Numbered from the stretch's first letter, positions 33,750 to 42,678 are shown. The stretch is DNA of 64,000 nucleotides from Lachnospiraceae bacterium (GCA_016287675.1 JAEFAR010000009.1:1-64000); one strand, 5' to 3'. Numbers and translations are program-made. The notes: generated by a model from the sequence alone, not told the origin.

Positions 33750-35753
33750 ATGGACAAGAAAAAAGGAAATCTTTCAATCGATTCGGAAAATATATTCCCG
33801 ATAATCAAGCAGTGGCTTTACTCAGATCACGACATTTTTTACCGTGAGCTGATCTCCAACGGCTGTGATGCCATTACAAAACTTAAGAAACTGGACGGAA
33901 TGGGCGAGTGGCAGATCCCCGAAGGCGAAGAACTCAAGATGAATGTCTTCGTTAATCAGGAAAACAAGACCATTACTTTTACCGATAACGGTATCGGTAT
34001 GACTGCCGAAGAAGTCGACAAGTACATTAATCAGATCGCTTTCTCGGGTGCAAAGGACTTCCTTGAAAAGTACAAGGACAAGGAAGGTGCGGATCAGATC
34101 ATCGGTCATTTCGGACTCGGTTTCTATTCCGCATTCATGGTTGCCGACAAGGTCACCATCGATTCCCTTTCCTACAAGGAAGGCAGTAAGCCTGTTTACT
34201 GGGAATCCGAAGGCGGAATGTCATTCGAGATGAGCGAAGGTGAAAAAGAGGAGAGAGGAACCACCATCGTCCTCTACCTGAACGAGGATTCCTACGAATT
34301 CTCCAATGCTTACAAGGCACGTGAGATCATCGAAAAGTACTGTTCCTTCATGCCTGTGCCCATCTACTTTAAGGATGAGAATGCCAAGGAAGAAGAGAAG
34401 AAGGATGAAGACAAGAAGGACGATGAGAAGAAGGAACCCAAGAAACCCGAACCCATCAATGACATTCATCCTCTTTGGACAAAGACACCCAATGATTGTA
34501 AGGAAGAAGATTACAAAAAGTTTTACCGCGATGTGTTCAATGACTACAAGGAGCCTCTGTTCTGGATACATTTGAACATGGACTATCCTTTTAACTTAAA
34601 GGGCATCCTTTACTTCCCCAAGATCAACACGGAGTATGATTCTATCGAAGGAAAGATAAAGCTTTATTCAAATCAGGTCTTCATTGCGGACAATATCAAA
34701 GAAGTGATCCCTGAATTCCTGCTTCTTCTTAAGGGCGTCATCGACTGTCCGGACCTTCCGCTGAACGTTTCAAGAAGCGCTCTGCAGAATGACGGCTTTG
34801 TTAAGAAGATATCCGATTACATCACCAAGAAGGTGGCTGACAAGCTCATCGGAATGTTCAAGACCGAAAGAGAGAATTACGAGAAGTACTGGGATGACCT
34901 TTCACCCTTCATTAAGTACGGATGCCTTAAGGATGACAAATTCCGCGACAAGGTCAAGGATTACATGATCTACAAGAACCTTGAAGGGAAGTACATCACC
35001 CTTCCCGAATACGTTAAGGCGTCCAAGGGCGAAACGGCCGAGACCGAAGTTGTCGATGAAAACGGAAACAAGGTTGAAGCAGAAGTCGTAGAAAACGCAG
35101 GCACCGACGAAAAGAAGGATGAGACTCCCGAAGACAAGGAAAAGAAGAAAGACATCGTTTACTATGTGACCGATGAAAAGCAGCAGAGCCAGTACATCAA
35201 CATGTTCAAGGAAAACGGCAAGGATGCGGTGATCCTTACTCACAACATCGATCAGCCTTTCATCAGCCAGCTTGAGTACTCATCGGAAAATGTAAAATTC
35301 CTCAGAATAGATGCTGAAGTCGCAGACGCATTTAAGGATGAGATCTCTGCAGATGAATTAAAGGATGAGACAGACAAGCTTACAAAGATGTTCAGAAAAG
35401 TTCTTAACAAGGAAAAGCTTGAAGTCAAAGTCGAGAAGATAAAGAGCGAAAAAGTTGCAGCAATGATCACGCTTTCCGAAGAGAGCCGCAGAATGCAGGA
35501 TATGATGAAGATGTATGCAATGAACGGCATGGACATGGGCAATGATATGTTCGGAGCGGGAGAGACTCTTGTTCTGAATGCAAATCATGCTCTTGTAAAG
35601 TTCCTCTTTGAGAATCCCAAGAGTGATAAGGCTGGCCTCATCTGCGAACAGCTTTACGATCTTGCTTCGCTTGCTCACAAGCCTCTTGAACCTGCAGCAA
35701 TGACAAAGTTCGTGGAAAGATCCAACGAGATCATGCTCCTTCTTACAAAATAA
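33750..35753 (+). CDS. htpG: molecular chaperone HtpG (Hsp90)
   Basis: A 667-residue Hsp90. The N-terminal GHKL ATPase has the ISNGCDAI (N-box), FTDNGIGMT, and GHFGLGFYSAFMVAD motifs. A charged linker of Glu and Lys (about 208-232) follows, then the middle domain (DLPLNVSRSALQ with the catalytic-loop Arg). A second acidic, lysine-rich insert lies around residues 430-470. The C-terminal dimerisation domain is present. TGGAGGT is 8 nt before the ATG. An exact CIRCE site and a sigma-A promoter lie upstream, so HrcA control is likely; hrcA itself is not in the window. Confidence 0.95.
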   Translation: MDKKKGNLSIDSENIFPIIKQWLYSDHDIFYRELISNGCDAITKLKKLDGMGEWQIPEGEELKMNVFVNQENKTITFTDNGIGMTAEEVDKYINQIAFSGAKDFLEKYKDKEGADQIIGHFGLGFYSAFMVADKVTIDSLSYKEGSKPVYWESEGGMSFEMSEGEKEERGTTIVLYLNEDSYEFSNAYKAREIIEKYCSFMPVPIYFKDENAKEEEKKDEDKKDDEKKEPKKPEPINDIHPLWTKTPNDCKEEDYKKFYRDVFNDYKEPLFWIHLNMDYPFNLKGILYFPKINTEYDSIEGKIKLYSNQVFIADNIKEVIPEFLLLLKGVIDCPDLPLNVSRSALQNDGFVKKISDYITKKVADKLIGMFKTERENYEKYWDDLSPFIKYGCLKDDKFRDKVKDYMIYKNLEGKYITLPEYVKASKGETAETEVVDENGNKVEAEVVENAGTDEKKDETPEDKEKKKDIVYYVTDEKQQSQYINMFKENGKDAVILTHNIDQPFISQLEYSSENVKFLRIDAEVADAFKDEISADELKDETDKLTKMFRKVLNKEKLEVKVEKIKSEKVAAMITLSEESRRMQDMMKMYAMNGMDMGNDMFGAGETLVLNANHALVKFLFENPKSDKAGLICEQLYDLASLAHKPLEPAAMTKFVERSNEIMLLLTK

Positions 35754-35770
35754 TAGATTATTGAGGTTAT

Positions 35771-36421
35771 ATGAGATACAAATGCTTGGTGCTGGATCAC
35801 GATGATACTGTGGTCAGCAGTACGGCAGAGATACATTACCCGGCCTTTCTTGAAGCGCTTCGCATCATGAGGCCGGGAGAGACTATCTCGGTCGATGATT
35901 ACTTCAGATACAATTTCGATCCCGGCTTTCTTGAATTCTGCAAAGGTAAGTACAAGATGACCGACGAGGAGTTCAAACAGGAGGAACTGATCTGGAAGGA
36001 CTACGTTTCTACAAGGGTTCCTTCGGTCTACCCCGGAATGAAGGAAGTTTTGGAAAAGCAGAAAAAGGAAGGGGGACTCATTGTCGTCTCTTCCCATTCC
36101 TTTGATTTTAACATAAGAAGAGACTACAAAGAGAACCACCTGCCCGAGCCCGACGAGGTTTTCGGCTGGGAGCTTCCCAACGAGAGAAGAAAACCGGATC
36201 CATATGCTCTGGAAGTGATCAGTGAAAAGTACGGGCTTAAGAAGTCCGATATTGTGGTGATCGACGATCTGAAGCCGGGATATGACATGGCAAGAGCCTT
36301 CGGCGTCGATTTTATCGGTGCGGGATGGTGCAATAATGTGCCTGAGATCAGGGAGTTTATGCAGAAGCACAGTGATGTGTATTTCGATGATACTAAGGAA
36401 TTGTTTGATTATTTGTTTTAA
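35771..36421 (+). CDS. HAD-family hydrolase
   Basis: A 216-residue HAD phosphatase-like protein. Motif I reads VLDHDDTVV (residues 6-14, both aspartates present), motif II VSSHSFD, motif III lysine in NERRKPDPYALE, and motif IV VIDDLKPGYDMARAFGVDFIGAGW. The cap domain between motifs I and II (about 20-90) is helical, as in phosphoglycolate phosphatase-like subfamily I members. The substrate cannot be told. It follows htpG by 17 nt and may share its transcript. A repeat element begins 15 bp after the stop. Confidence 0.8.
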   Translation: MRYKCLVLDHDDTVVSSTAEIHYPAFLEALRIMRPGETISVDDYFRYNFDPGFLEFCKGKYKMTDEEFKQEELIWKDYVSTRVPSVYPGMKEVLEKQKKEGGLIVVSSHSFDFNIRRDYKENHLPEPDEVFGWELPNERRKPDPYALEVISEKYGLKKSDIVVIDDLKPGYDMARAFGVDFIGAGWCNNVPEIREFMQKHSDVYFDDTKELFDYLF

Positions 36422-36435
36422 TGAGCAAGTATGCT

Positions 36436-36552
36436 GTTACTGTTCACAGATATGCAAGGTGCTAAAACTCTGAAAGCTTGCTTTCAAAGAGTTTCAGCAC
36501 CTTGCATATTCTGCGTAGCAGTATGCTAATGCTGCATCTGATGAACAGTAAT
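36436..36552. repeat. hairpin element, copy 1
   Basis: Ends are inverted repeats GTTACTGTTCA (36436-36446) and TGAACAGTAA (36542-36551). Inside is a long hairpin at 36450-36509: arms ATATGCAAGGTGCT and AGCACCTTGCATAT, continuing AAACTCT/AGAGTTT, with the apical GAAAG-CTTG-CTTTC. The segment ATTCTGCGTAGCAGTA follows. The same plan occurs in the copy at 42517-42678. It has no open frame and lies between a HAD gene and the tRNA-Pro promoter. Confidence 0.85.
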
Positions 36553-36559
36553 TTTCTCG

Positions 36560-36588
36560 TTGACATTTCAATAAATTTGTTGCATAAT
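36560..36588 (+). promoter_or_regulatory. promoter of the tRNA-Pro/tRNA-Thr unit
   Basis: Perfect TTGACA (36560-36565), 17-bp spacer, CATAAT (36583-36588), 24 bp before tRNA-Pro. Confidence 0.8.
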
Positions 36589-36612
36589 AACAAAGCTTGA
36601 TTTCAAGCGACT

Positions 36613-36686
36613 CGAGGTGTGGCTCAGTTTGGTAGAGCGCTGCGTTCGGGACGCAGAGGTCGTGGGTTCAAATCCCGTCGCCTCGA
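36613..36686 (+). tRNA. tRNA-Pro (CGG)
   Basis: Acceptor CGAGGTG pairs with CGCCTCG; anticodon stem CTGCG/CGCAG with loop TTCGGGA gives anticodon CGG (proline). T arm GTGGGTTCAAATCCC is normal. Discriminator A; CCA not encoded. Read together with the following tRNA-Thr. Confidence 0.95.
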
Positions 36687-36690
36687 TTAT

Positions 36691-36763
36691 GCTGGAATGG
36701 CTCAGTCGGTAGAGCGACGCACTCGTAATGCGTAGGTCGCGGGTTCGATTCCCGCTTCCAGCT
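36691..36763 (+). tRNA. tRNA-Thr (CGT)
   Basis: Acceptor GCTGGAA pairs with TTCCAGC; anticodon stem ACGCA/TGCGT with loop CTCGTAA gives anticodon CGT (threonine). T arm GCGGGTTCGATTCCCGC is normal. Discriminator T; CCA not encoded. Only 4 nt after tRNA-Pro. Confidence 0.95.
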
Positions 36764-36768
36764 TTTTG

Positions 36769-36797
36769 GGAGATGTTAAAAACATCTCCTTTTTTTA
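36769..36797 (+). terminator. terminator of the tRNA pair
   Basis: GGAGATGTT / AACATCTCC perfect stem, 3-nt loop, then eight T. Confidence 0.92.
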
Positions 36798-36922
36798 TAA
36801 TCATTGACACTAAAAACGCAAAAAATGAGAATGCTTTTTGACACATTTGCTGTATAATATATGCATATGGGAAAATTTCGTTTTCCCGTGTTGTTATGGG
36901 GAAAAAACAAATGAGGTTGAAT

Positions 36923-38551
36923 ATGAAGAAGAGATTACTGTTACCTGCCTTGATCGCAATGGGTCTGTTGCTTTCGGGGTGTATGGAGAAAAACAACGAA
37001 AACGCGGCAAATGTTACACCGACCCCCACTCCCGTTGAAGTTCCGGACAACAACGGAAAAGATGAGCAGGGGAACGGAGACGATTTTTGGGATTATCTGA
37101 GACAGCAGGGTGTTATCACACCCACCCCGGAACCGGCCACCCAGACTCAGGGAGATGCAACCGCAAAGCATGCAAAGGCTACCGCAACCCCTACTCCCGG
37201 AAGCAGTTCGCCCTATGCGGTCCTGAATGTTTCGCCGGACAGGAAATTTACCACCTATGTTTTTTCAATTACGGGTAACCCTTCAGAACTGACGGATTAT
37301 CCAAACGGTCTTTTCTACGGAAAGAATTACGAGAAGAGAGGACGGGAGAGCGAAAGACAGGTACTGGTGGAAGCCTGGGACAAGGATGGCAATCCGATTC
37401 TTTCACAGCTTGCGGGGCTGAGGATCTACGGGGGCTACTCCCGTATGAACTACCTTAAATCCGTGAAGCTTTTTGCCAGGGAAAGCTACGATGCGGCTAA
37501 CAAGAATTTTAAATACAATTTTTTCGATACCCAAAAGCTTTACGAGGACAAGCCTGTAAAGAAGTACAAAAAACTGGTACTCCGTGACAGCGGTAACGAT
37601 TGGCAGTTTGCCTGGATCAGGGATGAGCTTGCCCAGACCCTCGCTCCCCTTGCGGGCTTTACGGATTATGAAGCCGTTGCTCCCGCGGTTTATTATCTGA
37701 ACGGAGAATACAAGGGTTTTTACTGGCTGCATGAAGTCTATTGCGATAATTTCTTTAAGAACAAGTACGGCGATGAAGGAAAGAACGGCGACTTTGTCGT
37801 GATCGAGGGAACGGAGACCGAAAAATCCATAGAGGATGACGACGAGATCAATGTTAAAGCTGCAAAAGAATTCAACATTGCATATGACGATCTTTCAACC
37901 CTTGATTACACCAAGGACTCTGTTTACAGGGATCTCTGTTCGTTTATGGATGTTGAAAACTATATAAAGTATTATGCCTACAACATCTACATCTGTAACA
38001 AAGACTGGCCTAACAACAATTACAAATGCTATCGTTACTATGCTCCCGCAGGCGAGGAGTACGAGAAGGACACTATATATGACGGAAGATGGCGTTTCCT
38101 TCTTCATGACATGGATTATTCCATGGGACTGTACAGCCAGAAGGAATGTATGGCAAATTATGACAAGCTGGGCGAGGTGCTTTCCCCGGAGGTCAAGAAC
38201 GATAAAGGAAAGATGGAGAAAAACGATAAGTATTCACCTCTCTTTGCAGCTTTGATGAAGCGGGAAGAATGCCGCGATCTTTTTGTGAACTTCAGTCTGG
38301 AGCTTGCAAACGGAGCTTTGTCAAAGGAGACATTGAGCAAGACTCTCGATTCGATGAACGATGAAAGAAAAACGGAAATGGAGTACTTCTTCCGTTACAT
38401 TGAGATCCTTAAGGCAAAAGGTGCGGAAGGCATATGGACCGGCAGCTACCTCTTCGACGGATACACCAACGAGATCAAGAATTTCGCCAAGCAGAGAAAG
38501 AATTATTCCAGAGCCTATATGGAGAAGAACTTTAAGATCGATCTTCATTAA
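36923..38551 (+). CDS. CotH-family surface lipoprotein
   Basis: A 542-residue exported lipoprotein. Start set at ATG 36923 (with GAGG before it), giving the signal MKKRLLLPALIAMGLLLSGC with lipobox LSGC; two in-frame ATGs lie just upstream. After the lipid-anchored Cys comes a Thr/Pro/Asn-rich linker (about 25-105), then a CotH kinase-like domain. Visible family features are LRIYGGYSRMNYLKSVKLFAR, VLRDSGNDW, and the catalytic aspartates probably in LLHDMDYSMGLYS. CotH proteins are atypical protein kinases found in spore coats and on clostridial cell surfaces. Targets here are unknown. Confidence 0.87.
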   Translation: MKKRLLLPALIAMGLLLSGCMEKNNENAANVTPTPTPVEVPDNNGKDEQGNGDDFWDYLRQQGVITPTPEPATQTQGDATAKHAKATATPTPGSSSPYAVLNVSPDRKFTTYVFSITGNPSELTDYPNGLFYGKNYEKRGRESERQVLVEAWDKDGNPILSQLAGLRIYGGYSRMNYLKSVKLFARESYDAANKNFKYNFFDTQKLYEDKPVKKYKKLVLRDSGNDWQFAWIRDELAQTLAPLAGFTDYEAVAPAVYYLNGEYKGFYWLHEVYCDNFFKNKYGDEGKNGDFVVIEGTETEKSIEDDDEINVKAAKEFNIAYDDLSTLDYTKDSVYRDLCSFMDVENYIKYYAYNIYICNKDWPNNNYKCYRYYAPAGEEYEKDTIYDGRWRFLLHDMDYSMGLYSQKECMANYDKLGEVLSPEVKNDKGKMEKNDKYSPLFAALMKREECRDLFVNFSLELANGALSKETLSKTLDSMNDERKTEMEYFFRYIEILKAKGAEGIWTGSYLFDGYTNEIKNFAKQRKNYSRAYMEKNFKIDLH

Positions 38552-38557
38552 ACATTT

Positions 38558-38593
38558 CAGACCGGGCAGAAACTTTTGCCCGGTCTGTTTTTC
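38558..38593 (+). terminator. terminator of the CotH gene
   Basis: CAGACCGGGCA / TGCCCGGTCTG 11-bp stem followed by TTTTTC. Confidence 0.92.
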
Positions 38594-38601
38594 TTTAGGT
38601 G

Positions 38602-38630
38602 TTGAATTTTTTTAAATGATGGCATATAAT
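38602..38630 (+). promoter_or_regulatory. promoter of serS
   Basis: TTGAAT (38602-38607), 17-bp spacer, TATAAT (38625-38630). Confidence 0.75.
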
Positions 38631-38675
38631 TAACGACAATATCTAAGCGTTGCAGTCGCGGAAATGGAGAATATT

Positions 38676-39965
38676 ATGATAGACATAAAGTTTTTACGTG
38701 AGAATCCCGAAGTTGTAAAACAGAATATCAGAAACAAATTTCAGGATTCCAAGCTTCCTCTTGTTGACGAAGTCATCGAACTTGACAAAAAGAGTCGTGA
38801 ATTCAAACAGGAAGCAGATTCTCTGAGAGCTGAGAAGAACAAGATCGCAAAGAACATCGGTGCTCTTATGGCTCAGGGCAAGAAAGAAGAGGCAGAGGCT
38901 GAGAAGAAGAAAGTTGCTGAGTTCGCAGCAAGACTTGCTGAACTTGAAAAGCTTGAGCCTGAATATGCAGAAAAGATCAAGACCATCATGATGACAATTC
39001 CCAACATCATCGACCCTTCCGTACCAATCGGAAAAGATGATTCGGAGAATGTTGAGATCGAGCGTTTCGGTGAGCCTGTGGTTCCCGATTTCGAGATCCC
39101 TTATCATACAGACATTATGGAGCGTTTTGACGGTATCGACCTCGATTCCGCAAGACGTGTTGCCGGAAACGGTTTCTACTACCTCATGGGCGACATTGCA
39201 AGACTTCATTCTTCAGTCATCGCCTATGCCCGCGATTTCATGATCGGACGCGGCTTCAGGTACTGTGTTCCGCCCTTCATGATCCGTGCGGACGTTGTTA
39301 CAGGCGTTATGAGCTTTGCTGAAATGGATGCAATGATGTACAAGATCGAGGGAGAGGATCTCTACCTCATCGGTACTTCCGAGCACTCCATGATCGGTAA
39401 GTTCATCGATCAGATGATCCCGGAGAAGACCCTTCCCCAGACACTTACCAGCTACTCACCCTGCTTCCGTAAGGAAAAGGGAGCACACGGCATTGAGGAA
39501 CGCGGCGTTTACAGGATCCATCAGTTTGAAAAGCAGGAGATGATCGTTGTCTGCAAGCCCGAAGAGAGCCCTATGTGGTTCGATAAGCTCTGGCAGAATA
39601 CGGTAGATCTTTTCAGAAGCCTTGATATCCCCGTAAGAACCCTCGAGTGCTGCTCGGGAGATCTGGCAGATCTTAAGGTTAAATCCCTTGACGTTGAAGC
39701 TTGGTCACCCAGACAGAAGAAGTACTTTGAAGTCGGTTCTTGCTCGAACCTCGGTGATGCTCAGGCAAGAAGACTCCGCATGAGAGTTCAGGGCGAGAAC
39801 GGTGAGAAGTACCTTCCTCACACCCTCAACAACACTGTTGTTGCTCCTCCCAGAATGCTCATCGCTTTCCTTGAGAACAACCTTCAGGCAGACGGAAGCG
39901 TTCTGATCCCCAAGGCATTGCAGCCTTACATGGGCGGACAGACAAAGCTTGTACCCACAAAGTAA
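38676..39965 (+). CDS. serS: seryl-tRNA synthetase
   Basis: A 429-residue class II synthetase. The N-terminal antiparallel coiled-coil arm (about residues 25-105) contacts the long variable arm of tRNA-Ser. Motif 2 (SPCFRKEKGAHG) and motif 3 (NNTVVAPPRMLIAFLEN) are intact. ATG 38676 gives the usual N terminus MIDIKFLREN and has GGAG before it; ATG 38664 in the same frame overlaps that site. Unlike tyrS downstream, its leader has no T-box: the promoter is about 45 nt from the gene. Confidence 0.96.
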   Translation: MIDIKFLRENPEVVKQNIRNKFQDSKLPLVDEVIELDKKSREFKQEADSLRAEKNKIAKNIGALMAQGKKEEAEAEKKKVAEFAARLAELEKLEPEYAEKIKTIMMTIPNIIDPSVPIGKDDSENVEIERFGEPVVPDFEIPYHTDIMERFDGIDLDSARRVAGNGFYYLMGDIARLHSSVIAYARDFMIGRGFRYCVPPFMIRADVVTGVMSFAEMDAMMYKIEGEDLYLIGTSEHSMIGKFIDQMIPEKTLPQTLTSYSPCFRKEKGAHGIEERGVYRIHQFEKQEMIVVCKPEESPMWFDKLWQNTVDLFRSLDIPVRTLECCSGDLADLKVKSLDVEAWSPRQKKYFEVGSCSNLGDAQARRLRMRVQGENGEKYLPHTLNNTVVAPPRMLIAFLENNLQADGSVLIPKALQPYMGGQTKLVPTK

Positions 39966-39972
39966 TTTTTGC

Positions 39973-40000
39973 TTGACAATAAATAAAATTTTGTTAGAAT
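39973..40000 (+). promoter_or_regulatory. promoter of tyrS
   Basis: Perfect TTGACA (39973-39978), 16-bp spacer, TAGAAT (39995-40000). Confidence 0.8.
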
Positions 40001-40006
40001 TATCAC

Positions 40007-40270
40007 ATCAAAGACACTGATGGGAAACAGTAGCAATTTTGCAAACTTACAGAAAATAGCCGGCTGATGAGAGGCTAAGCGGAAAAGATGCGAATACATC
40101 CCGGAGTCGTGCACCGAAAGGAAACGAGTAGGCTGCAACGGGAAGCGACCGTTACATCGCAAGGGTATGAAAGTACCTGCTGAGACAGGCAGTGTGAGCT
40201 GCTTGTGAATTAAGGTGGTAACACGGAGCAAAGTCTCGCCTCGTCCTTATTTAAGGGCGAGGCGTTTTTC
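40007..40270 (+). promoter_or_regulatory. tyrosyl T-box riboswitch with terminator
   Basis: Leader with stem I features (AGTA near 40030, GAGAGGC, GAGTAGG near 40128), the antiterminator T-box AAGGTGGTAACACGG (40212-40226), and a terminator stem GCCTCGTCCTT / AAGGGCGAGGC (40238-40263) followed by GTTTTT. The probable specifier is TAC in GCGAATACATC (near 40105), matching tyrosine, but its placement was judged by eye. Uncharged tRNA-Tyr would favour read-through into tyrS. Confidence 0.92.
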
Positions 40271-40289
40271 ATTTTCAGGAGGTTTTATT

Positions 40290-41516
40290 ATGACATGTTA
40301 CGAAGAACTGGTGACCAGAGGATTGATCGCCCAGGTAACGGACGAGGCTGAGATCAAAAAGATGATCGACACGGGAAAAGCCACATTCTACATCGGATTT
40401 GACTGCACGGCTGATTCTCTTACTGCAGGACATTTCATGGCACTTTCTCTCATGAAGAGACTGCAGATGGCAGGAAACAAGCCCATTGCGCTTATCGGAG
40501 GCGGAACCACCATGATCGGCGATCCTTCCGGAAAGAGCGACATGAGAAAGATGCTCACAAAGGAAGACATCGATCACAATGCAGAGTGTTTCAAGCGCCA
40601 GATGGAAAAATTCATTGACTTCGGAGAAGGCGGAGCGATGATGGTAAACAATGCGGACTGGCTCTTGAAACTCAATTATGTCGAGCTTTTGAGAGAAGTG
40701 GGAGCGTGCTTCAGCGTAAACAACATGCTGAGAGCAGAATGCTACAAGCAGAGAATGGAAAGGGGACTCACTTTCCTCGAATTCAACTACATGATCATGC
40801 AGAGCTACGATTTCTATATGCTTTTCCAAAAATACGGATGCAACATGGAGTTCGGCGGTGACGATCAGTGGAGCAACATGCTGGGCGGAACCGAACTCAT
40901 CCGCAGAAAGCTGGGTAAAGATGCTCATGCCATGACCATCACACTTCTCACCGATTCTCACGGCAATAAGATGGGCAAGACCGCAGGTAACGCAGTATGG
41001 CTCGATCCCAACAAAACAACTCCTTTCGAGTTCTTCCAGTACTGGAGAAACGTGGGCGATGCTGATGTCATCAAGTGCTTAAAGCTCCTTACTTTCATTC
41101 CTCTTGAAGAGATCGAAAAGATGGAAAAGTGGGAAGGCAGCGAGCTCAACAAGGCAAAGGAGATCCTTGGCTACGAACTTACAAAGATGGTTCACGGAGA
41201 AGAAGAGGCAAAGAAGGCTCTCGACGCTTCCAAGGCACTTTTTGCAGGCGGCGGAGACGATTCGAATATGCCTTCATGCGAGCTTTCCGATGAGGATCTG
41301 GTTGAGGGTTCCATCGACATCATTTCGCTTCTCATGAAAGCAGGTTTCGTTTCTTCCCGCGGAGACGGAAGAAGAAACGTGGAGCAGGGCGGAGTTTCCG
41401 TTAATGACGAGAAGATCACGGATTTCAAAAAGACCTATACAAAAGCAGAGCTTGCGGGAGACGGCATCATCCTTAAAAAGGGTAAAAAGAACTTCTGCAG
41501 AATGACTGCAAAATAA
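40290..41516 (+). CDS. tyrS: tyrosyl-tRNA synthetase
   Basis: A 408-residue class I synthetase. HIGH-like motif TAGHFMALSLMKR (about residue 45), tyrosine-recognising segment YMIMQSYDF, GGDDQWSNM, and the KMSKS variant KMGKTAGN near residue 228. A C-terminal S4 RNA-binding domain (about 340-408) is present. Start ATG 40290 is 7 nt after AGGAGG; the longer open frame upstream lies inside the T-box terminator. Controlled by the T-box leader before it. Confidence 0.96.
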   Translation: MTCYEELVTRGLIAQVTDEAEIKKMIDTGKATFYIGFDCTADSLTAGHFMALSLMKRLQMAGNKPIALIGGGTTMIGDPSGKSDMRKMLTKEDIDHNAECFKRQMEKFIDFGEGGAMMVNNADWLLKLNYVELLREVGACFSVNNMLRAECYKQRMERGLTFLEFNYMIMQSYDFYMLFQKYGCNMEFGGDDQWSNMLGGTELIRRKLGKDAHAMTITLLTDSHGNKMGKTAGNAVWLDPNKTTPFEFFQYWRNVGDADVIKCLKLLTFIPLEEIEKMEKWEGSELNKAKEILGYELTKMVHGEEEAKKALDASKALFAGGGDDSNMPSCELSDEDLVEGSIDIISLLMKAGFVSSRGDGRRNVEQGGVSVNDEKITDFKKTYTKAELAGDGIILKKGKKNFCRMTAK

Positions 41517-41584
41517 AGCATATAAATACGGCTCCCTCTTAACGGAAGGAGCCGTTGCTGTTTCTAAGGCTTTTGTTTGTACGA

Positions 41585-42379
41585 TCATTTAAGGACAAAC
41601 AGATTCAATAATCCGAGTATCAGAATATGCACGGGATAGAAGAGGTAGAAGAAGTACTTCATGTTAAAGCTCCCGCGTTCTCCGTTATAGCATGCTATAA
41701 AGAGGAAAGAAAAGCATCCGATGAGCTCAAAAATACTTGAATTCGAGGGGATTAAAGTCAGGATCATGGCGACCATAACCGCAAGCCACATGATGTTCCT
41801 GTGGTTTCTTGTGATATAAACGGCGGCTGTCATTGCGACGCCCATATAGGTGTAATCGCACTTCAGAAAACCTGCTGCAGCAAGTGCCGCAACGAAGACG
41901 AGAGTCTGAAGTACTCCTGCCGGGAAGCTTTCCGGAACGTGATCCGAAACGGCTTCAAATCCGATCATCATTAAAAGGCCGATCAGTAAAGTGAAAAAAA
42001 CATTTTGATAGGAAAGATCGAAGATATTGCCCGTGAATGCCATATTAAAGGGGATCTCAGAGATCAGGGCAAAGATCGCGAGGCGAAGCGCATACTTCCA
42101 TACGTTTCTTGTGTGAAGGAAGCCTTCCAGCATCAGAAAAAGGAAGATGGGGAAAGCGAGGCGGCCTATGCCTCTTCCTACACTGTCAAGCGTTGCCCAG
42201 AGTTTGTAATCTTTTGCGGTATATTGAAGGTCAGCCCCTCCGATGAAGGAGCGGGCAGCTTTGGGAAGCATATATCCTTCGACGATCACATAGGTCAGAT
42301 GATCTATGAGCATTGTCACGATCGCTATCATTTTTAAGGCATTTCCGTTTATCGAAGGTCGTTTGATATTTGCTGTCAT
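41585..42379 (-). CDS. TraX-like membrane protein
   Basis: A 264-residue polytopic membrane protein, about eight helices, similar to the TraX family (first known as an F-pilin N-acetylase, now mostly of unknown substrate in Firmicutes). It shows the N-terminal NGNALKMIAIVTMLIDHLTY pattern with conserved Asp-His, and GRLAFPIFLFLMLEGFLHT. ATG 42379 is used because AAGGAG stands before it. It is convergent with tyrS; a weak hairpin (41528-41555) lies between. There is no conjugation gene nearby, so a role in transfer is unlikely. Confidence 0.8.
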   Translation of the reverse strand: MTANIKRPSINGNALKMIAIVTMLIDHLTYVIVEGYMLPKAARSFIGGADLQYTAKDYKLWATLDSVGRGIGRLAFPIFLFLMLEGFLHTRNVWKYALRLAIFALISEIPFNMAFTGNIFDLSYQNVFFTLLIGLLMMIGFEAVSDHVPESFPAGVLQTLVFVAALAAAGFLKCDYTYMGVAMTAAVYITRNHRNIMWLAVMVAMILTLIPSNSSIFELIGCFSFLFIACYNGERGSFNMKYFFYLFYPVHILILGLLNLFVLK

Positions 42380-42516
42380 TTTAGGTCTCCTTGGGTGGTA
42401 ACAGTTTGAACACAGAATGAACAAGGTTTAGAAAAAATTTCATGTTATATTCTAAATGATTATGTTAAAATTATCAATACAGAACAGGAACAGAGAATGA
42501 ACGGTTGCTGAAATAT

Positions 42517-42678
42517 GGTTACTGTTCACACCGCCCGAAACCCTGCATTCGCAATCCGCTTCGCTACTTGCTCATGTGGGGGGGGCGGTTACTGCTGCGC
42601 AGAATATACAACATGATGAACCTCTTTGAAAGCAATCTTTCAGAGTTTCATCATGTTGTATATCTGTGAACAGTAACC
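42517..42678. repeat. hairpin element, copy 2 (compound)
   Basis: Perfect 14-bp inverted ends GGTTACTGTTCACA (42517-42530) and TGTGAACAGTAACC (42665-42678). Right part: long hairpin at 42604-42663 with arms ATATACAACATGAT and ATCATGTTGTATAT and the same apical GAAAG/CTTTC as copy 1. Left part: CCGCCC..GGGCGG hairpin containing on the minus strand the 30-bp segment also found before serC. It includes a G8 run (42578-42585). No gene lies in this gap of about 330 bp. Confidence 0.87.

Noticed and set aside
36436-36552. Insertion sequence or retron
   Set aside because: No transposase or reverse transcriptase, length only about 117 bp, and no clear target-site duplication; described instead as a non-coding hairpin element.
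41528-41565. Strong terminator between tyrS and the TraX-like gene
   Set aside because: The ACGGCTCC/GGAGCCGT stem is present but no T run follows closely; kept only as a weak hairpin.
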